Shown piece by piece: positions 9,555 through 18,841 of a stretch of 44,680 bases of DNA. Within the stretch, counting starts at the first letter, position 1. Every line of letters begins with the position of its first letter. The notes beneath the pieces are model-generated. The model was not told the origin of the DNA. It saw nothing but the letters and a program-made list of their open reading frames with translations, and did not search any database. Source of the DNA: Pseudomonadota bacterium (GTDB taxonomy: Bacteria; Pseudomonadota; Alphaproteobacteria; Kiloniellales; JACOMY01); contig JAKOWB010000212.1 in NCBI GenBank assembly GCA_029781795.1, positions 1 to 44,680 of the forward strand, written 5' to 3'. The translations under genes were made by a program, and so were the position numbers.

Positions 9555-11602
9555 AGGCGAGGTCCCATCGGCGGGACATCGACGGCCTGCGCTCTCTCGC
9601 GATTGTTCCTGTACTTCTGTACCACGCCGGCATTCCCGGCATCGGCGGCGGCTTCGTCGGCGTCGACATCTTCTTCGTCATTTCCGGCTTCCTCATCGCC
9701 CGCTTGGTCGACGGCGAGCTGCGCGCCGGAACCTTCACCCTGCTCAGCTTCTATGAGCGGCGGGCACGGCGCATTCTGCCGGCCCTGCTGACGATGATGC
9801 TGGCGACGCTCTGTGCCGCCGCCGCGCTGCTGCTGCCGGACCGCTACGAGGACCTGGGCGAGAGCGCACTGGCCACGCTTGGCTTCTTCTCCAACATCCA
9901 CTTCTTCCAGGACACCGGCTACTTCGCGGCCGAGGCGGCGAGCAAGCCCCTGCTGCACACCTGGTCGCTGGCGGTGGAGGAGCAGTACTACCTGCTCTTT
10001 CCCCTCCTGCTGCTGGTCTGCCGCGGACGGCTGCGACTGGCCCTGTTGCTGGCACTGGCGGCGGCGAGCCTGGCAGTTTCCGCTTTCCTGGTGGGGCGTG
10101 ATCCCGCGGCAGCCTTCTTCCTGCCGCACAGCCGCTTCTGGGAGCTGCTGCTGGGCGCTCTGCTGGGGCTCTATGCCGACAAGGCGCCGGCTGAGCCTGG
10201 GCTGCGGACGGCCATGGCGACCCTTGGACTGGCCTGCATCGGTGTTGCCGTCGTCGCTTTCGACGACGCCACGCCCTTTCCTGGGCTCGCCGCGCTGCTG
10301 CCCTGTGCCGGCACGCTGCTGTTGCTGAAAGCCGGCGGGATAGCGCCTAGCGAACAGGGCGCCGTGTCCCGGTTGCTGGCCTCGCGCCCGTTGGTTGCCA
10401 TCGGCCTCGTGTCCTATTCGCTCTACCTCTGGCACTGGCCACTGCTGGTCCTGGCGCGGGAATGGCTGGGCCGCGAGCTTCTGACGGACGAGTCTGTCGC
10501 CGTGCTGGCTCTCTGCGGCCTGCTGTCCGCGCTCTCCTGGCGCTTCGTCGAGCAGCCCTTCCGACGGCGGCGGGGCCGCGCGGCCCGGCCTTATCCTCTG
10601 TCCGCGTTGGCCGTCACGCTGCTGTTGGCGCTGGGCCTGTCGCTTTGGGTCACGATCGGCCGCGGACTGCCGGGACGCTTGCCGGAGATCGCTCAGGCCT
10701 ATCTCGCGGCCAAGGCCGAACGTCCGCGGATCAAGACCAAGTGTCTGAACAAGGAGGATGCGGAGGCTTGCCACCTGGGCGCAGCGGATGCGCCGGCGCG
10801 GTTGCTCCTGATTGGCGATTCGCATGCCGCCGTGCTCGGCGAGACGCTCGATCAGGTGACGCTGCAACTTGGCCTGTCGGGCAGCGCGCTGCTGGTGTCC
10901 GGCTGTCCGCCGGCCCCCGGCGTCCTGCGCCTGGGGGTATCGCCAGATCTCGACTGTCGCGCGTTCGGCGAACGTATCGAGGCGAGGCTGGAAGATCCCG
11001 ACCTGCGGGTCGTCGTGCTGCACGCGCGCTGGCCGATGTACATCGAAGGAACGCGCATTGCCGGAGAGCGGGGGGACCCGCTCTATCTGCGGGGCGACGA
11101 CAATCTGTCGGCCGTTGCGCAGCACCTGGAGGCGCTGGTCGCAGAGCTGACGGCCCGTGGTCTGCTGGTCTTTATCGTCGCCGGCGTGCCGGAGGCGGGC
11201 TTCGACGTGCCCAGCGTGCTGGCGCGCGCGGCTCTCGCCGGCGAGCTTGTGTCCACCAGCCTGGCGCGCGCGGCGGTCGACGCCCGGCAGGCGCGGAGCT
11301 GGGCGCTGCTGCGCGATCTCGCCGACCGCTACGACGCGATCCTGCTGGATCCGCGGGACCAGCTTTGCGACGCCGAGCGCTGCCTCGTTGCCGATCCCGG
11401 CGGTGCTCTGTACTTCGACGACGACCACCTGAGCCTAGCCGGCGCGGAGCGCCTTGTACCCTTGTTATTGGCCTACGCCGACAGGCTGCGGACTGCGGCT
11501 GCGCCCTGAGCGGAACTGGTGTGAGTAGTCCGGCGTTGTGTCGTGCCGAGGGATGGCCCAGCGCTGAGGAATGGCCGGGCCGCGCTGCACAGGAGACCTG
11601 CC

Positions 11603-11758
11603 ATGCGTGTCCTCATGCGACTGGTGCGGATCTACCTGATCTGCTTCGTGCTGATGCTGCTCTACTTGCTCTTCATCAAGGACGTCCCGTTGGAGGCCGC
11701 CCTGAAGCCGTCGATCCTCTGGCCCAAGACCTTGATCGATCTGGCAAAGGCGGCCTGA
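11603..11758 (+). CDS. Small single-helix membrane protein, 51 residues, unknown
   Basis: The predicted peptide begins MRVLMRLVRIYLICFVLMLL and contains one transmembrane helix (about 8-25) flanked by arginines, then a short tail with KPSILWPKTLIDLAKAA. AGGAG lies 7 bases before the ATG, which supports translation. No family is recognised. It sits between the surface acyltransferase and dnaE, on the same strand, and may be an accessory subunit of the acyltransferase or an independent small protein. Confidence 0.6.
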   Translation: MRVLMRLVRIYLICFVLMLLYLLFIKDVPLEAALKPSILWPKTLIDLAKAA

Positions 11759-11778
11759 CCCCCTTATCCCCGGCTTTC

Positions 11779-11790
11779 CCCGGTACCGGG
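11779..11790. promoter_or_regulatory. 12-bp palindrome upstream of dnaE
   Basis: CCCGGTACCGGG is a perfect 12-bp palindrome centred about 35 bases before the dnaE start. It could be a protein-binding site or the tip of a leader hairpin. In GC-rich DNA such palindromes also arise by chance. Confidence 0.25.
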
Positions 11791-11819
11791 ACTCGCCCGG
11801 CCGTGGAATCCTGCCGGGC

Positions 11820-14800
11820 ATGAGCCACGCCGACTTCGTCCACCTGCGCGTCCACTCGGCCTATTCCCTGTCGGAAGGGGCCATCCAGCCGAAGAAGCTG
11901 GCGGCCCTGTGCCAGAAGGAGAAGATGCCGGCGGTGGCGGTGACCGACAGCGCCAACCTGTTCGGCGCCCTCGAGTTCGCCGGCGCGGCCAAGGACGCCG
12001 GCGTGCAGCCGATCATCGGCTGCCTGCTGCCGGTGACGCGGGCCGAGGCGGCGCAGAACCGCATGGGCGTCGCGCCGCCGCCCGACCACCTGCCGCTGCT
12101 GGTGCAGAGCGACCTCGGCTATCGCAACCTGATGAAGCTGGTCAGCGCCGCCTACCTGGACGGCGACCCGCAGCTGCCGCCGCAGCTTCCCTTCGCCCGC
12201 GTCGCCGAGCTGGCGGAGGGCCTGATCGCCCTGACCGGCGGGCCCGGCGGCGCGCTCGACCGCCTGCTGGAAGAGGGGCAGGGCGCCGCCGCGGACCTCT
12301 GGTTCGGCGAGCTGATGCGCGCCTTCCCGGGGCGTCTCTACGTCGAGATCCAGCGCCACGGCCTGCCGGCGGAGGCGCGGGTCGAGGCTGGGCTGCTCGA
12401 TCTGGCCTACCGGCACGAGGTGCCGCTGCTCGCGACCAACGATGCCTTCTTTGCCGGCGAGGAACTCTACGAGGCGCACGACGCGCTGCTCTGCATTGCC
12501 GGCGGCGTCACCCTGGCGGAGGAGAACCGCCGCCGCCTGACGCCGGAGCACCGCTTCAAGTCGGCGGCCGAGATGCGCCGCCTCTTCGCCGACCTGCCGG
12601 AGGCCTGCGACAACACCCTGGTGGTGGCGCGGCGCTGTGCCTACTTCCCCAAGAAGCGTTCGCCAATCCTGCCGGCCTTCCCGACAGTGGAAGGGCGCAG
12701 CGAGGCCGAGGAGCTGAAGGCCCAGGCCGAGGCCGGGCTGGAACGCCGGCTGGAGACGCTGGTCTGGAAACCCGGCATGGACGCGGCGGCCAAGGCGGCC
12801 GCGGCGCTGCCCTATCGCGACCGCCTGGCCTATGAGCTCGGCGTCATCGTGCAGATGGGCTTTCCCGGCTACTTCCTGATCGTCGCCGACTTCATCCAGT
12901 GGGCGAAGGGGCAGGGGATTCCCGTCGGCCCGGGCCGTGGCTCGGGCGCCGGCTCGGTGGTCGCCTGGGCGCTGACCATCACTGACCTCGACCCGCTGCG
13001 CTGGGGCCTGCTGTTCGAACGCTTCCTCAACCCCGAGCGCGTGTCGATGCCGGACTTCGACATCGACTTCTGCCAGGACCGGCGCGACGAGGTGATCCGC
13101 TACGTCCAGGGCAAGTACGGCGCTGACCGCGTGGCGCAGATCATCACCTTCGGCAAGCTGCAGGCGCGCGCCGTGCTGCGCGACGTCGGCCGTGTGCTGC
13201 AGATGCCCTATGGCTACGTCGACAAGCTCTGCAAGCTGGTGCCGAACAACCCGGCCAATCCCGTCACGCTGAAGGACGCGATTGCCGGCGAGCCGCAGCT
13301 CCAGGCCTATCGCGACGCCGACGAGACCGTGGCGCGCCTGATGGACATGGCGCTGAAGCTGGAGGGGCTCTACCGCCACGCCTCGACCCACGCGGCGGGC
13401 GTGGTGATCGGCGACCGGCGGCTGGACGAGCTGATCCCCCTCTATCGCGACCCGCGCTCGGACATGCGGGTGACGCAGTTCAACATGAAGTACGTCGAGG
13501 ACGCCGGCCTGGTGAAGTTCGACTTCCTCGGCCTCAAGACCCTGACGGTGCTGGCCGAGGCCGAGCGCCTGATCCGCCGGCGCGAGAAGGACTTCGACCT
13601 GGGCCTTGTGCCGCTCGACGATGCCCGCACCTACGCCATGCTGAGCCGCGCCGAGACGGTGGGCGTGTTCCAGCTGGAAAGCTCGGGCATGCGCTCGGCG
13701 GTGAAGGACCTGAAGCCCGACCGCCTGGAGGACATCATCGCGCTGGTGGCGCTCTATCGCCCCGGCCCGATGGCCAACATCCCGGCCTACGTCAACCGCA
13801 AGCACGGGCGCGAGGAGCCCGACTACCTCTACCCGACCCTCGAGGGGATCCTGAAGGAGACCTTCGGCATCATGATCTACCAGGAACAGGTCATGCAGAT
13901 CGCCCAGGAGCTGTCGGGCTACAGCCTGGGCGGCGCCGACCTGCTGCGCCGCGCCATGGGCAAGAAGATCAAGTCCGAGATGGACGCGCAGAAGAAGACC
14001 TTCATCGACGGCGCGACCGCGCGCGGCGTGCCGGCGGGCAAGGCCGAGCAGATCTTCGACCAGGTGGAGAAGTTCGCCGGCTACGGCTTCAACAAGTCGC
14101 ACGCCGCGGCCTATGCCCTGGTCGCCTATCAGACGGCCTATCTCAAGGCCAACTATCCGGTCGAGTTCATGGCCGCCTCCATGACCCTCGACATGGGCAA
14201 TACCGACAAGCTGAACGAGTTCCGGCAGGAGTTGGACCGCCTGGGCATCAAGCTGCTGCCGCCCGACGTCAACGGCTCGGCCGCCGCCTTTACCGTCGCG
14301 CCGGGACCGGGCGGCGACAGTGCCATCCGCTATGCCCTGGCCGCCCTGAAAGGCGTCGGCGCCGCCGCCATGCGCGCCCTGGTGCAGGAGCGCGAGGAGC
14401 GCGGCCCCTTCAAGTCGCTGGCCGACTTCGCCAACCGCGTCGACCCCAAGGCGGTGAACAAGCGTACGGTGGAGAGCCTGGCCGCGGCCGGCGCCTTCGA
14501 CGCGCTCTCGCCCAACCGCCGGCAGGTCTTCGACGCCGCCGAGACCATCGTGCGCCACGCCGCGGCCTCGGCCGAGAGCCGCAACTCCAACCAGGCCAGC
14601 CTCTTCGGCGGCGACCAGCAGGCCGCCCCGCGCCTCGCCCTGCCGCAGGCGGTGGACTGGAGCCCGCTGGAGAAGCTGCAGCACGAGTTCGACGCCGTCG
14701 GCTTCTACCTCTCCGCCCACCCGCTGGACGGCTACCAGCAGAGCCTGAAGCGCCTGGGCGTGGTGAAGCTGGCCGACCTCGCCGGGCTCTCGCGCCTGGA

Positions 14801-15284
14801 TCCCGGCCGGCGCAAGGTCGCCGCCATCATCCTCGGCAAGCAGGAGCGCACGGCCAAGTCGGGCAACCGCTTCGCCTTCATCCAGTTCTCCGACCAGACC
14901 GGCGCGGCCGAGGCCATTGTCTTCGCAGAGGTTCTGAGCAAATCGCGGGAACTCTTTGATTCAGGACAGCCTTTGTTGCTCTCGCTCGACGCCCGGCTGG
15001 AGAGCGACGAGTTGAAGCTCATGGTGCAGAACGTCGAGCCACTGGAGGCCGCGGCCGCCCAGGCGGCCCAGGGCCTGCGCGTCTACGCCACCGACGCCGG
15101 CCCGCTGGAGAGCCTGCGCAGCGTGCTGCAGCGAGAGGGCAAGGGGCGCGGCCGCGTCGCCGTGGTGCTCGACCTCGGCCCCGGCGAGGAGCTGGAGTTC
15201 GAGCTGCCGGAGACCTTCCGCCTGACCGCGGCCGGCCGTCAGGCCATCAAGGGCCTGCCGGGGCTGGTGGTGCAGGACCTCTAG
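11820..15284 (+). CDS. dnaE: DNA polymerase III alpha subunit
   Basis: This is the replicative polymerase, 1,154 residues, close to the E. coli length. Domains in order: N-terminal PHP (about 1-280), palm with catalytic PDFDIDFCQDRRDEV, thumb and fingers (KFDFLGLKTLTVLAEAERL, LYRPGPM, GYGFNKSHAAAYALVAYQTA), tandem HhH, and an OB fold near 985-1075 (VAAIILGKQERTAKSGNRFA). The PHP start reads HLRVHS as in E. coli DnaE rather than HxH, so the PHP domain is probably not an active metal-dependent proofreader. The start region fits the family, although the ribosome-binding site is weak. It converges on an Ldh2-family gene. Confidence 0.97.
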   Translation: MSHADFVHLRVHSAYSLSEGAIQPKKLAALCQKEKMPAVAVTDSANLFGALEFAGAAKDAGVQPIIGCLLPVTRAEAAQNRMGVAPPPDHLPLLVQSDLGYRNLMKLVSAAYLDGDPQLPPQLPFARVAELAEGLIALTGGPGGALDRLLEEGQGAAADLWFGELMRAFPGRLYVEIQRHGLPAEARVEAGLLDLAYRHEVPLLATNDAFFAGEELYEAHDALLCIAGGVTLAEENRRRLTPEHRFKSAAEMRRLFADLPEACDNTLVVARRCAYFPKKRSPILPAFPTVEGRSEAEELKAQAEAGLERRLETLVWKPGMDAAAKAAAALPYRDRLAYELGVIVQMGFPGYFLIVADFIQWAKGQGIPVGPGRGSGAGSVVAWALTITDLDPLRWGLLFERFLNPERVSMPDFDIDFCQDRRDEVIRYVQGKYGADRVAQIITFGKLQARAVLRDVGRVLQMPYGYVDKLCKLVPNNPANPVTLKDAIAGEPQLQAYRDADETVARLMDMALKLEGLYRHASTHAAGVVIGDRRLDELIPLYRDPRSDMRVTQFNMKYVEDAGLVKFDFLGLKTLTVLAEAERLIRRREKDFDLGLVPLDDARTYAMLSRAETVGVFQLESSGMRSAVKDLKPDRLEDIIALVALYRPGPMANIPAYVNRKHGREEPDYLYPTLEGILKETFGIMIYQEQVMQIAQELSGYSLGGADLLRRAMGKKIKSEMDAQKKTFIDGATARGVPAGKAEQIFDQVEKFAGYGFNKSHAAAYALVAYQTAYLKANYPVEFMAASMTLDMGNTDKLNEFRQELDRLGIKLLPPDVNGSAAAFTVAPGPGGDSAIRYALAALKGVGAAAMRALVQEREERGPFKSLADFANRVDPKAVNKRTVESLAAAGAFDALSPNRRQVFDAAETIVRHAAASAESRNSNQASLFGGDQQAAPRLALPQAVDWSPLEKLQHEFDAVGFYLSAHPLDGYQQSLKRLGVVKLADLAGLSRLDPGRRKVAAIILGKQERTAKSGNRFAFIQFSDQTGAAEAIVFAEVLSKSRELFDSGQPLLLSLDARLESDELKLMVQNVEPLEAAAAQAAQGLRVYATDAGPLESLRSVLQREGKGRGRVAVVLDLGPGEELEFELPETFRLTAAGRQAIKGLPGLVVQDL

Positions 15285-15347
15285 AAACGTCCTCACCCCA
15301 ACCCCTCTCCCCGAGGGAGCGGGCAGGGTGAGGGTGTCGGTTTCTAG
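15281..15347. terminator. Bidirectional terminator-like dyad covering both stop codons at the dnaE/ldh junction
   Basis: Three nested arms are visible: CTAGAAAC (15281-15288) with GTTTCTAG (15340-15347); CCTCACCC (15291-15298) with GGGTGAGG (15326-15333); and CTCCC (15307-15311) with GGGAG (15315-15319). The outer arm includes the dnaE stop on the plus strand and the oxidoreductase stop on the minus strand. The central part has the CCCTCACCC...CCCTCTCCC type found at other convergent junctions in this window. Confidence 0.65.
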
Positions 15348-16345
15348 CTCGCGCCCGCCAAACCCTTGAGCGTCGCCACGACATCCTCCGGCAGCTCCAC
15401 GCCTTCGCTGGCCGCCCTACGTCGCAGCGCCTGACGCCGCGCGCCCGGCAGGCGCAGGCCGGCCGCGCCATAGCTGGCCGCGAGCGCCGCCAGGCGCTCG
15501 GCGGTCAGGGCGCCGCCGAAGGCCGCCGGGTCCAGCGCCAGCAGGAACTGGCCGGTGTCGGGTGGGCCGCCCTCGTTGCTGCTGAAGGCGCCGGCCAGGG
15601 GGCTGAGGGTGGCGCCGGGCAGGGCGGCGGCCAGCACCTCGACCAGCAGGGCAATGTTGGCGCCCTTCTGGCCGCCGGCCGCCAGCATGGAGCCGGCGAT
15701 GGCGGTGGCCGGGTCGGTGGTGGGATGTCCCTCGCTGTCCTGCGCCCAGCCGGGCTCCAGCGGCTGGCCGGCCTGCAGGCGGCGGCGGATCTCGGTCCGG
15801 GTCACCGCGCTGCTGCTCTGGTCCACCACCAAGGGATGGCCACCGGGCAGCGGCACGCCGAAGGCCAGGGGATTGGTGCCGAAGAGGCGCTGGCTGGCCC
15901 CGGGCGGCGCCACGGCGGCGGGCGAGTTGGCGCAGACCAAGCCGATCAGCCCGGCCTCGGCGAGACTCTCGGCCGGGTGTCCCAGAGCCAGCGCATTGGA
16001 CGAGCGGCGGATGGCGACCGCTGCGACGCCGCTCTTGCGCGCCAGCTCGACCAACAGGGGGACGGCGAGGTCCAGGGCCGGCTGGGCGAAGCCATTGCCG
16101 GCGTCGACCAGCGCGCTGCCGGCCCCTTGTTGGACCACCTGGGCCTCTGCCTCGCCCCTGATCTTGCCGAGTGCCAGATGCTCGCAGAACAGCGGCAGGT
16201 AGAAGAGGCCGCAGACCGGCACGCCCTCGGCCTCGGCCCGGGCCAGGGCCCGCGCAACGGCGGCGGCGGCCGGCGGGCGGGTCCCCGCGCGCACCAGCGC
16301 CTGCGCCGCCAGGCGCTCGATGTCCGCTACTGCGATTGTCGCCAT
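15344..16345 (-). CDS. Ldh2-family (malate/L-lactate dehydrogenase-like) oxidoreductase, divergent active site
   Basis: This 333-residue protein has the Ldh2 layout of NAD(P)-dependent 2-oxo acid/imine reductases: VDAGNGFAQPA, SNALALGHPAE, LVCANSPAAVAPPG, GTNPLAFGVPLP (156-167) and D.SSSA...R.EIRRR. Two signature sites differ. The usual SHG, whose histidine is the proposed acid/base, reads VCG with Cys45. The usual GHKG reads GQKG at 225-228. Length is normal and there is no frameshift, so this is a divergent or catalytically altered member rather than a pseudogene. The start at 16345 is the natural N-terminus. It lies 73 bases after the 79-residue membrane protein gene and may be co-transcribed with it. 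Confidence 0.75.
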   Translation of the reverse strand: MATIAVADIERLAAQALVRAGTRPPAAAAVARALARAEAEGVPVCGLFYLPLFCEHLALGKIRGEAEAQVVQQGAGSALVDAGNGFAQPALDLAVPLLVELARKSGVAAVAIRRSSNALALGHPAESLAEAGLIGLVCANSPAAVAPPGASQRLFGTNPLAFGVPLPGGHPLVVDQSSSAVTRTEIRRRLQAGQPLEPGWAQDSEGHPTTDPATAIAGSMLAAGGQKGANIALLVEVLAAALPGATLSPLAGAFSSNEGGPPDTGQFLLALDPAAFGGALTAERLAALAASYGAAGLRLPGARRQALRRRAASEGVELPEDVVATLKGLAGAS

Positions 16346-16405
16346 CCAGCCCGCTCTCCCCGCAATCCCAGCAGGTGGGTAATGCGCGAGCCGATGACCG
16401 GCAAG

Positions 16406-16418
16406 CCCGCCGGGCGGG
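16406..16418 (-). terminator. Short GC hairpin directly after the 79-residue membrane protein gene
   Basis: CCCGC (16406-16410) and GCGGG (16414-16418) enclose CGG, immediately beyond the minus-strand stop codon. The stem is short with no U-run, so it may only pause transcription before the oxidoreductase gene. Confidence 0.3.
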
Positions 16419-16658
16419 TCAGCGCTGCCTGCTGGAGATGCCGTGCGCGCGCCCGTCGCTGCCGTCGCGACTGCTGCGGAACACCAGCCCCATCAACACC
16501 ATGGTCAGGGCGATGGTGGCAAGGGCGCCGATGAAGAGCGCCACCAGGCCGTCGCTGCTGAGGCCAAGGTCCACCAGGCTCACCACGAGTATCAGGGCGA
16601 CAAGGCAGCCAAGCAGGACCGCGACGCAGATTAGGACATAGGTTCGGAGCCAGGGCAT
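16419..16658 (-). CDS. Small two-helix membrane protein, 79 residues, unknown
   Basis: The protein begins MPWLRTYVLICVAVLLGCL and has two transmembrane helices (about 5-30 and 38-60) with a short polar turn (DLGLSSDG), ending in a charged tail rich in Arg, Ser, Gly and Asp. A near-perfect GAGGAGG ribosome-binding site precedes the ATG at 16658. No family is recognised. It is divergent from rpsB, and a 23-bp dyad lies about 50 bases upstream, suggesting it is controlled by a dedicated regulator. Confidence 0.65.
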   Translation of the reverse strand: MPWLRTYVLICVAVLLGCLVALILVVSLVDLGLSSDGLVALFIGALATIALTMVLMGLVFRSSRDGSDGRAHGISSRQR

Positions 16659-16708
16659 GGTGTCCTCCTCGGACGGGGCGCGGCGGCTGATCGGCCTGCA
16701 GGGATTTA

Positions 16709-16731
16709 AATTGGTATTTCAAATACCGATT
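16709..16731. promoter_or_regulatory. 23-bp AT-rich dyad, likely operator
   Basis: AATTGGTATTT (16709-16719) and AAATACCGATT (16721-16731) are inverted repeats with one mismatch and a single central base. AT-rich sequence stands out in this GC-rich window. It lies 51 bases upstream of the 79-residue membrane protein gene on the minus strand and about 70 bases before the proposed rpsB promoter, so it more likely controls the membrane protein gene. The cognate regulator is unknown. Confidence 0.5.
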
Positions 16732-16801
16732 AAAGCCTATGCGACCCTTTGCATCGGCCCTGGCTCGCCTCCCTCGGCCTGACCCGCCCGGGCCGCGGGG
16801 C

Positions 16802-16830
16802 TTGCCATTCCGGCCCCCATCCCCTATATC
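16802..16830 (+). promoter_or_regulatory. Probable rpsB promoter
   Basis: TTGCCA (16802-16807) and TATATC (16825-16830) are spaced by 17 bases and match the sigma-70 consensus at 5/6 and 4/6 positions. Transcription would start near 16837, giving a leader of about 120 bases. This is the best promoter-like pair in the region. Confidence 0.5.
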
Positions 16831-16959
16831 CCCGCCCGCTTGAAACCTCACGCGGGTTTCGCGGCCACTGGCGGGAGACATCCCCAGGGGTCGCTCCGGT
16901 GCCGGGATGTCCCGGTCACAAGAGCCCGCGGCGGACCAACCGGAAAAGGAAAGAGTCCC

Positions 16960-17757
16960 ATGGCGATTCCGCATTTCACCATGCGTCAGCTGCTCGAGGC
17001 TGGCGTCCACTTCGGCCACACCACGCGCCGGTGGAACCCGCGCATGGCGCCCTTCATCTTCGGCGAGCGCAACGGCGTCCACATCCTGGATCTGGAGCAG
17101 ACCGTCCCGCTGCTGCACCAGGCCCTGGTCGCGGCGCGCGACGTGGTCGCCGGCGGCGGCCGTGTGCTCTTCGTCGGCACCAAGCGCCAGGCCAGCGAGA
17201 AGGTGGCCGAGGCCGCCGCGCGCTGCGGCCAGTACTACGTCAACCACCGCTGGCTCGGCGGCATGCTGACCAACTGGAAGACCATCAACCAGTCGATCAA
17301 GCGCCTGAAGGACATCGAGGGCAAGCTGGGCGGCGAGGTGCAGGGCTTCACCAAGAAGGAGCAGCTCAACATGACGCGCGAGCGCGACAAGCTCGAGCGC
17401 GCGCTGGGCGGCATCAAGGAGATGGGCGGCCTGCCCGACCTGCTGGTGGTGATCGACACCAACAAGGAGCACCTGGCGATCGAGGAGGCCGGGCGCCTGG
17501 GCATCCCGGTGATCGGCGTGCTCGACTCCAACAGCGACCCGAAGGGCATCACCTATCCGGTGCCGGGCAACGATGACGCCGTCCGCGCCATCGGCATCTA
17601 CTGCGACCTGCTGGCCGACGCCGTGCTGGATGGCATCACCGAGGAGATGGTGAAGTCCGGCGCCGACATCGGCGCCCAGGCCGAGGCCCCGACCGAGGCG
17701 CTGCCGGCCGAGGCCGCCGCCGCCGAGGCGCCGGCCGAGGCCGCCGCCCAGGCCTGA
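16960..17757 (+). CDS. rpsB: 30S ribosomal protein S2
   Basis: S2 binds the small subunit at the head-body junction and is needed for S1 assembly. The 265-residue protein starts [20 protein letters not shown] and shows S2 signatures [53 protein letters not shown] and [12 protein letters not shown]. The last 30 or so residues are an Ala/Glu-rich tail typical of alphaproteobacterial S2. The ATG at 16960 is preferred to upstream in-frame starts because the protein begins as homologues do and AAAGGAAAG precedes it. tsf follows after a strong hairpin. Confidence 0.98.
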   Translation: MAIPHFTMRQLLEAGVHFGHTTRRWNPRMAPFIFGERNGVHILDLEQTVPLLHQALVAARDVVAGGGRVLFVGTKRQASEKVAEAAARCGQYYVNHRWLGGMLTNWKTINQSIKRLKDIEGKLGGEVQGFTKKEQLNMTRERDKLERALGGIKEMGGLPDLLVVIDTNKEHLAIEEAGRLGIPVIGVLDSNSDPKGITYPVPGNDDAVRAIGIYCDLLADAVLDGITEEMVKSGADIGAQAEAPTEALPAEAAAAEAPAEAAAQA

Positions 17758-17800
17758 GCCGGGCGGCCCTCCACGACGTTCCCCTCCGCGGGACGGGCGG

Positions 17801-17829
17801 GCGCCCCGGGACCCTTCGTCCCGGGGCGC
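17801..17829 (+). terminator. Strong intercistronic hairpin between rpsB and tsf
   Basis: GCGCCCCGGGAC (17801-17812) and GTCCCGGGGCGC (17818-17829) form a perfect 12-bp GC stem with a 5-base CCTTC loop. No U-run follows. A partial terminator or RNA-stability element between rpsB and tsf would adjust the S2 to EF-Ts ratio; a comparable attenuating hairpin is known between these genes in E. coli. Confidence 0.65.
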
Positions 17830-17883
17830 CGCATGCCTGTCACACGCGGGCACTAGAAGACCCACGGAAAGAAGGGAAAAGCC

Positions 17884-18816
17884 ATGGCTGAGATTTCCGC
17901 CGCGCTCGTCAAGGAGCTGCGTGAGAAGACCGGCGCCGGCATGATGGACTGCAAGAAGGCGCTGACCGAGAACGCCGGCGACATCGAGCAGGCCGTCGAC
18001 TGGCTGCGCAAGAAGGGCCTGGCCTCGGCCGCCAAGAAGTCCGGCCGCGTCGCCAGCGAGGGCCTGGTCGGCGTCGCCGTCGAGGGCACCCGCGGCGCCG
18101 CCGTGGAGGTCAACTCCGAGACCGACTTCGTCGCCCGCAACGACAAGTTCCAGGGCTTCGTCTCGGCCGCGGCCAGCCTGGCGCTGGGCGCCGGCGGCGA
18201 CGTCGAGGCGCTGAAGGCTACGGCCTATCCCGGCGCCGGCCACAGCGTCGCCGAGGAGCTGACCAAGCTGATCGCCACCATCGGCGAGAACATGGTGCTG
18301 CGCCGCACCGCCGGCCTTTCGGTCAGCGACGGCGTGGTCGCCGCCTACGTCCATAACCAGGCCTCACCCGGCCTCGGCAAGATCGGCGTCCTGGTGGCGC
18401 TGGAGTCGAGCGGCGACAAGGCCAAGCTGGCCGCCTTCGGCAAGCAGCTTGCCATGCACGTGGCGGCCGCCAATCCGCAGGCGCTGGAGCCCAAGGACGT
18501 CGATACCTCGGCGCTGGAGCGCGAGCGCGCCGTGCTGAGCGAGCAGGCCCGCGCCAGCGGCAAGCCCGAGGAGATCATCGCCAAGATGGTCGAGGGCCGC
18601 CTGCGCAAGTTCTACGAGGAGGTCTGCCTGCTGGAGCAGGTCTACGTCATCGACGGCGAGAGCCGGGTGAAGGCGGCGGTCGCCGCTGCTGCCAAGGACG
18701 CCGGCGCACCGATCAAGGTGGCCGGTTTCCTGCGCCTGCAGCTGGGCGAGGGCATCGAGAAGAAGGAAGGCGATTTCGCCGCCGAGGTGGCTGCCGCCGC
18801 CGGGGTGAAGGCCTGA
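17884..18816 (+). CDS. tsf: Translation elongation factor Ts
   Basis: EF-Ts exchanges GDP for GTP on EF-Tu. The 310-residue protein has the N-terminal UBA-like domain ([20 protein letters not shown], residues 8-27), the Tsf signature ending [15 protein letters not shown], and the two-part core that binds EF-Tu. Length is normal. An AAGGGAAAAG stretch precedes the ATG. Pairing with rpsB upstream is nearly universal in bacteria; a structured hairpin follows the stop. Confidence 0.98.
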   Translation: MAEISAALVKELREKTGAGMMDCKKALTENAGDIEQAVDWLRKKGLASAAKKSGRVASEGLVGVAVEGTRGAAVEVNSETDFVARNDKFQGFVSAAASLALGAGGDVEALKATAYPGAGHSVAEELTKLIATIGENMVLRRTAGLSVSDGVVAAYVHNQASPGLGKIGVLVALESSGDKAKLAAFGKQLAMHVAAANPQALEPKDVDTSALERERAVLSEQARASGKPEEIIAKMVEGRLRKFYEEVCLLEQVYVIDGESRVKAAVAAAAKDAGAPIKVAGFLRLQLGEGIEKKEGDFAAEVAAAAGVKA

Positions 18817-18841
18817 TCCTAACCCGCTGGACGGGATGATC

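Larger units (their letters stand above)
16659..16959. other. 301-bp divergent intergenic region before rpsB
   Basis: No gene is seen. The region holds an AT-rich dyad (16709-16731) near the minus-strand gene and a sigma-70-like promoter (16802-16830) near rpsB. About 120 bases of GC-rich untranslated leader precede rpsB; ribosomal protein genes often carry autoregulatory leaders, but I recognise no known leader fold here. An AAAGGAAAG ribosome-binding site precedes the rpsB ATG. Confidence 0.6.

Noticed and set aside
11820..12660. Damaged PHP domain in DnaE (HLRVHS instead of HxH)
   Set aside because: E. coli DnaE has the same change; it is normal for this polymerase type.
11676..14720. A 1,014-codon open frame antisense to dnaE, and many other long antisense frames
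   Set aside because: GC-rich DNA has few stop codons on the opposite strand. The product is low-complexity (Gly, Gln, His, Val, Leu) with no domains and mirrors dnaE codons. The same holds for frames opposite the acyltransferase, azgA, bamA and comEC.
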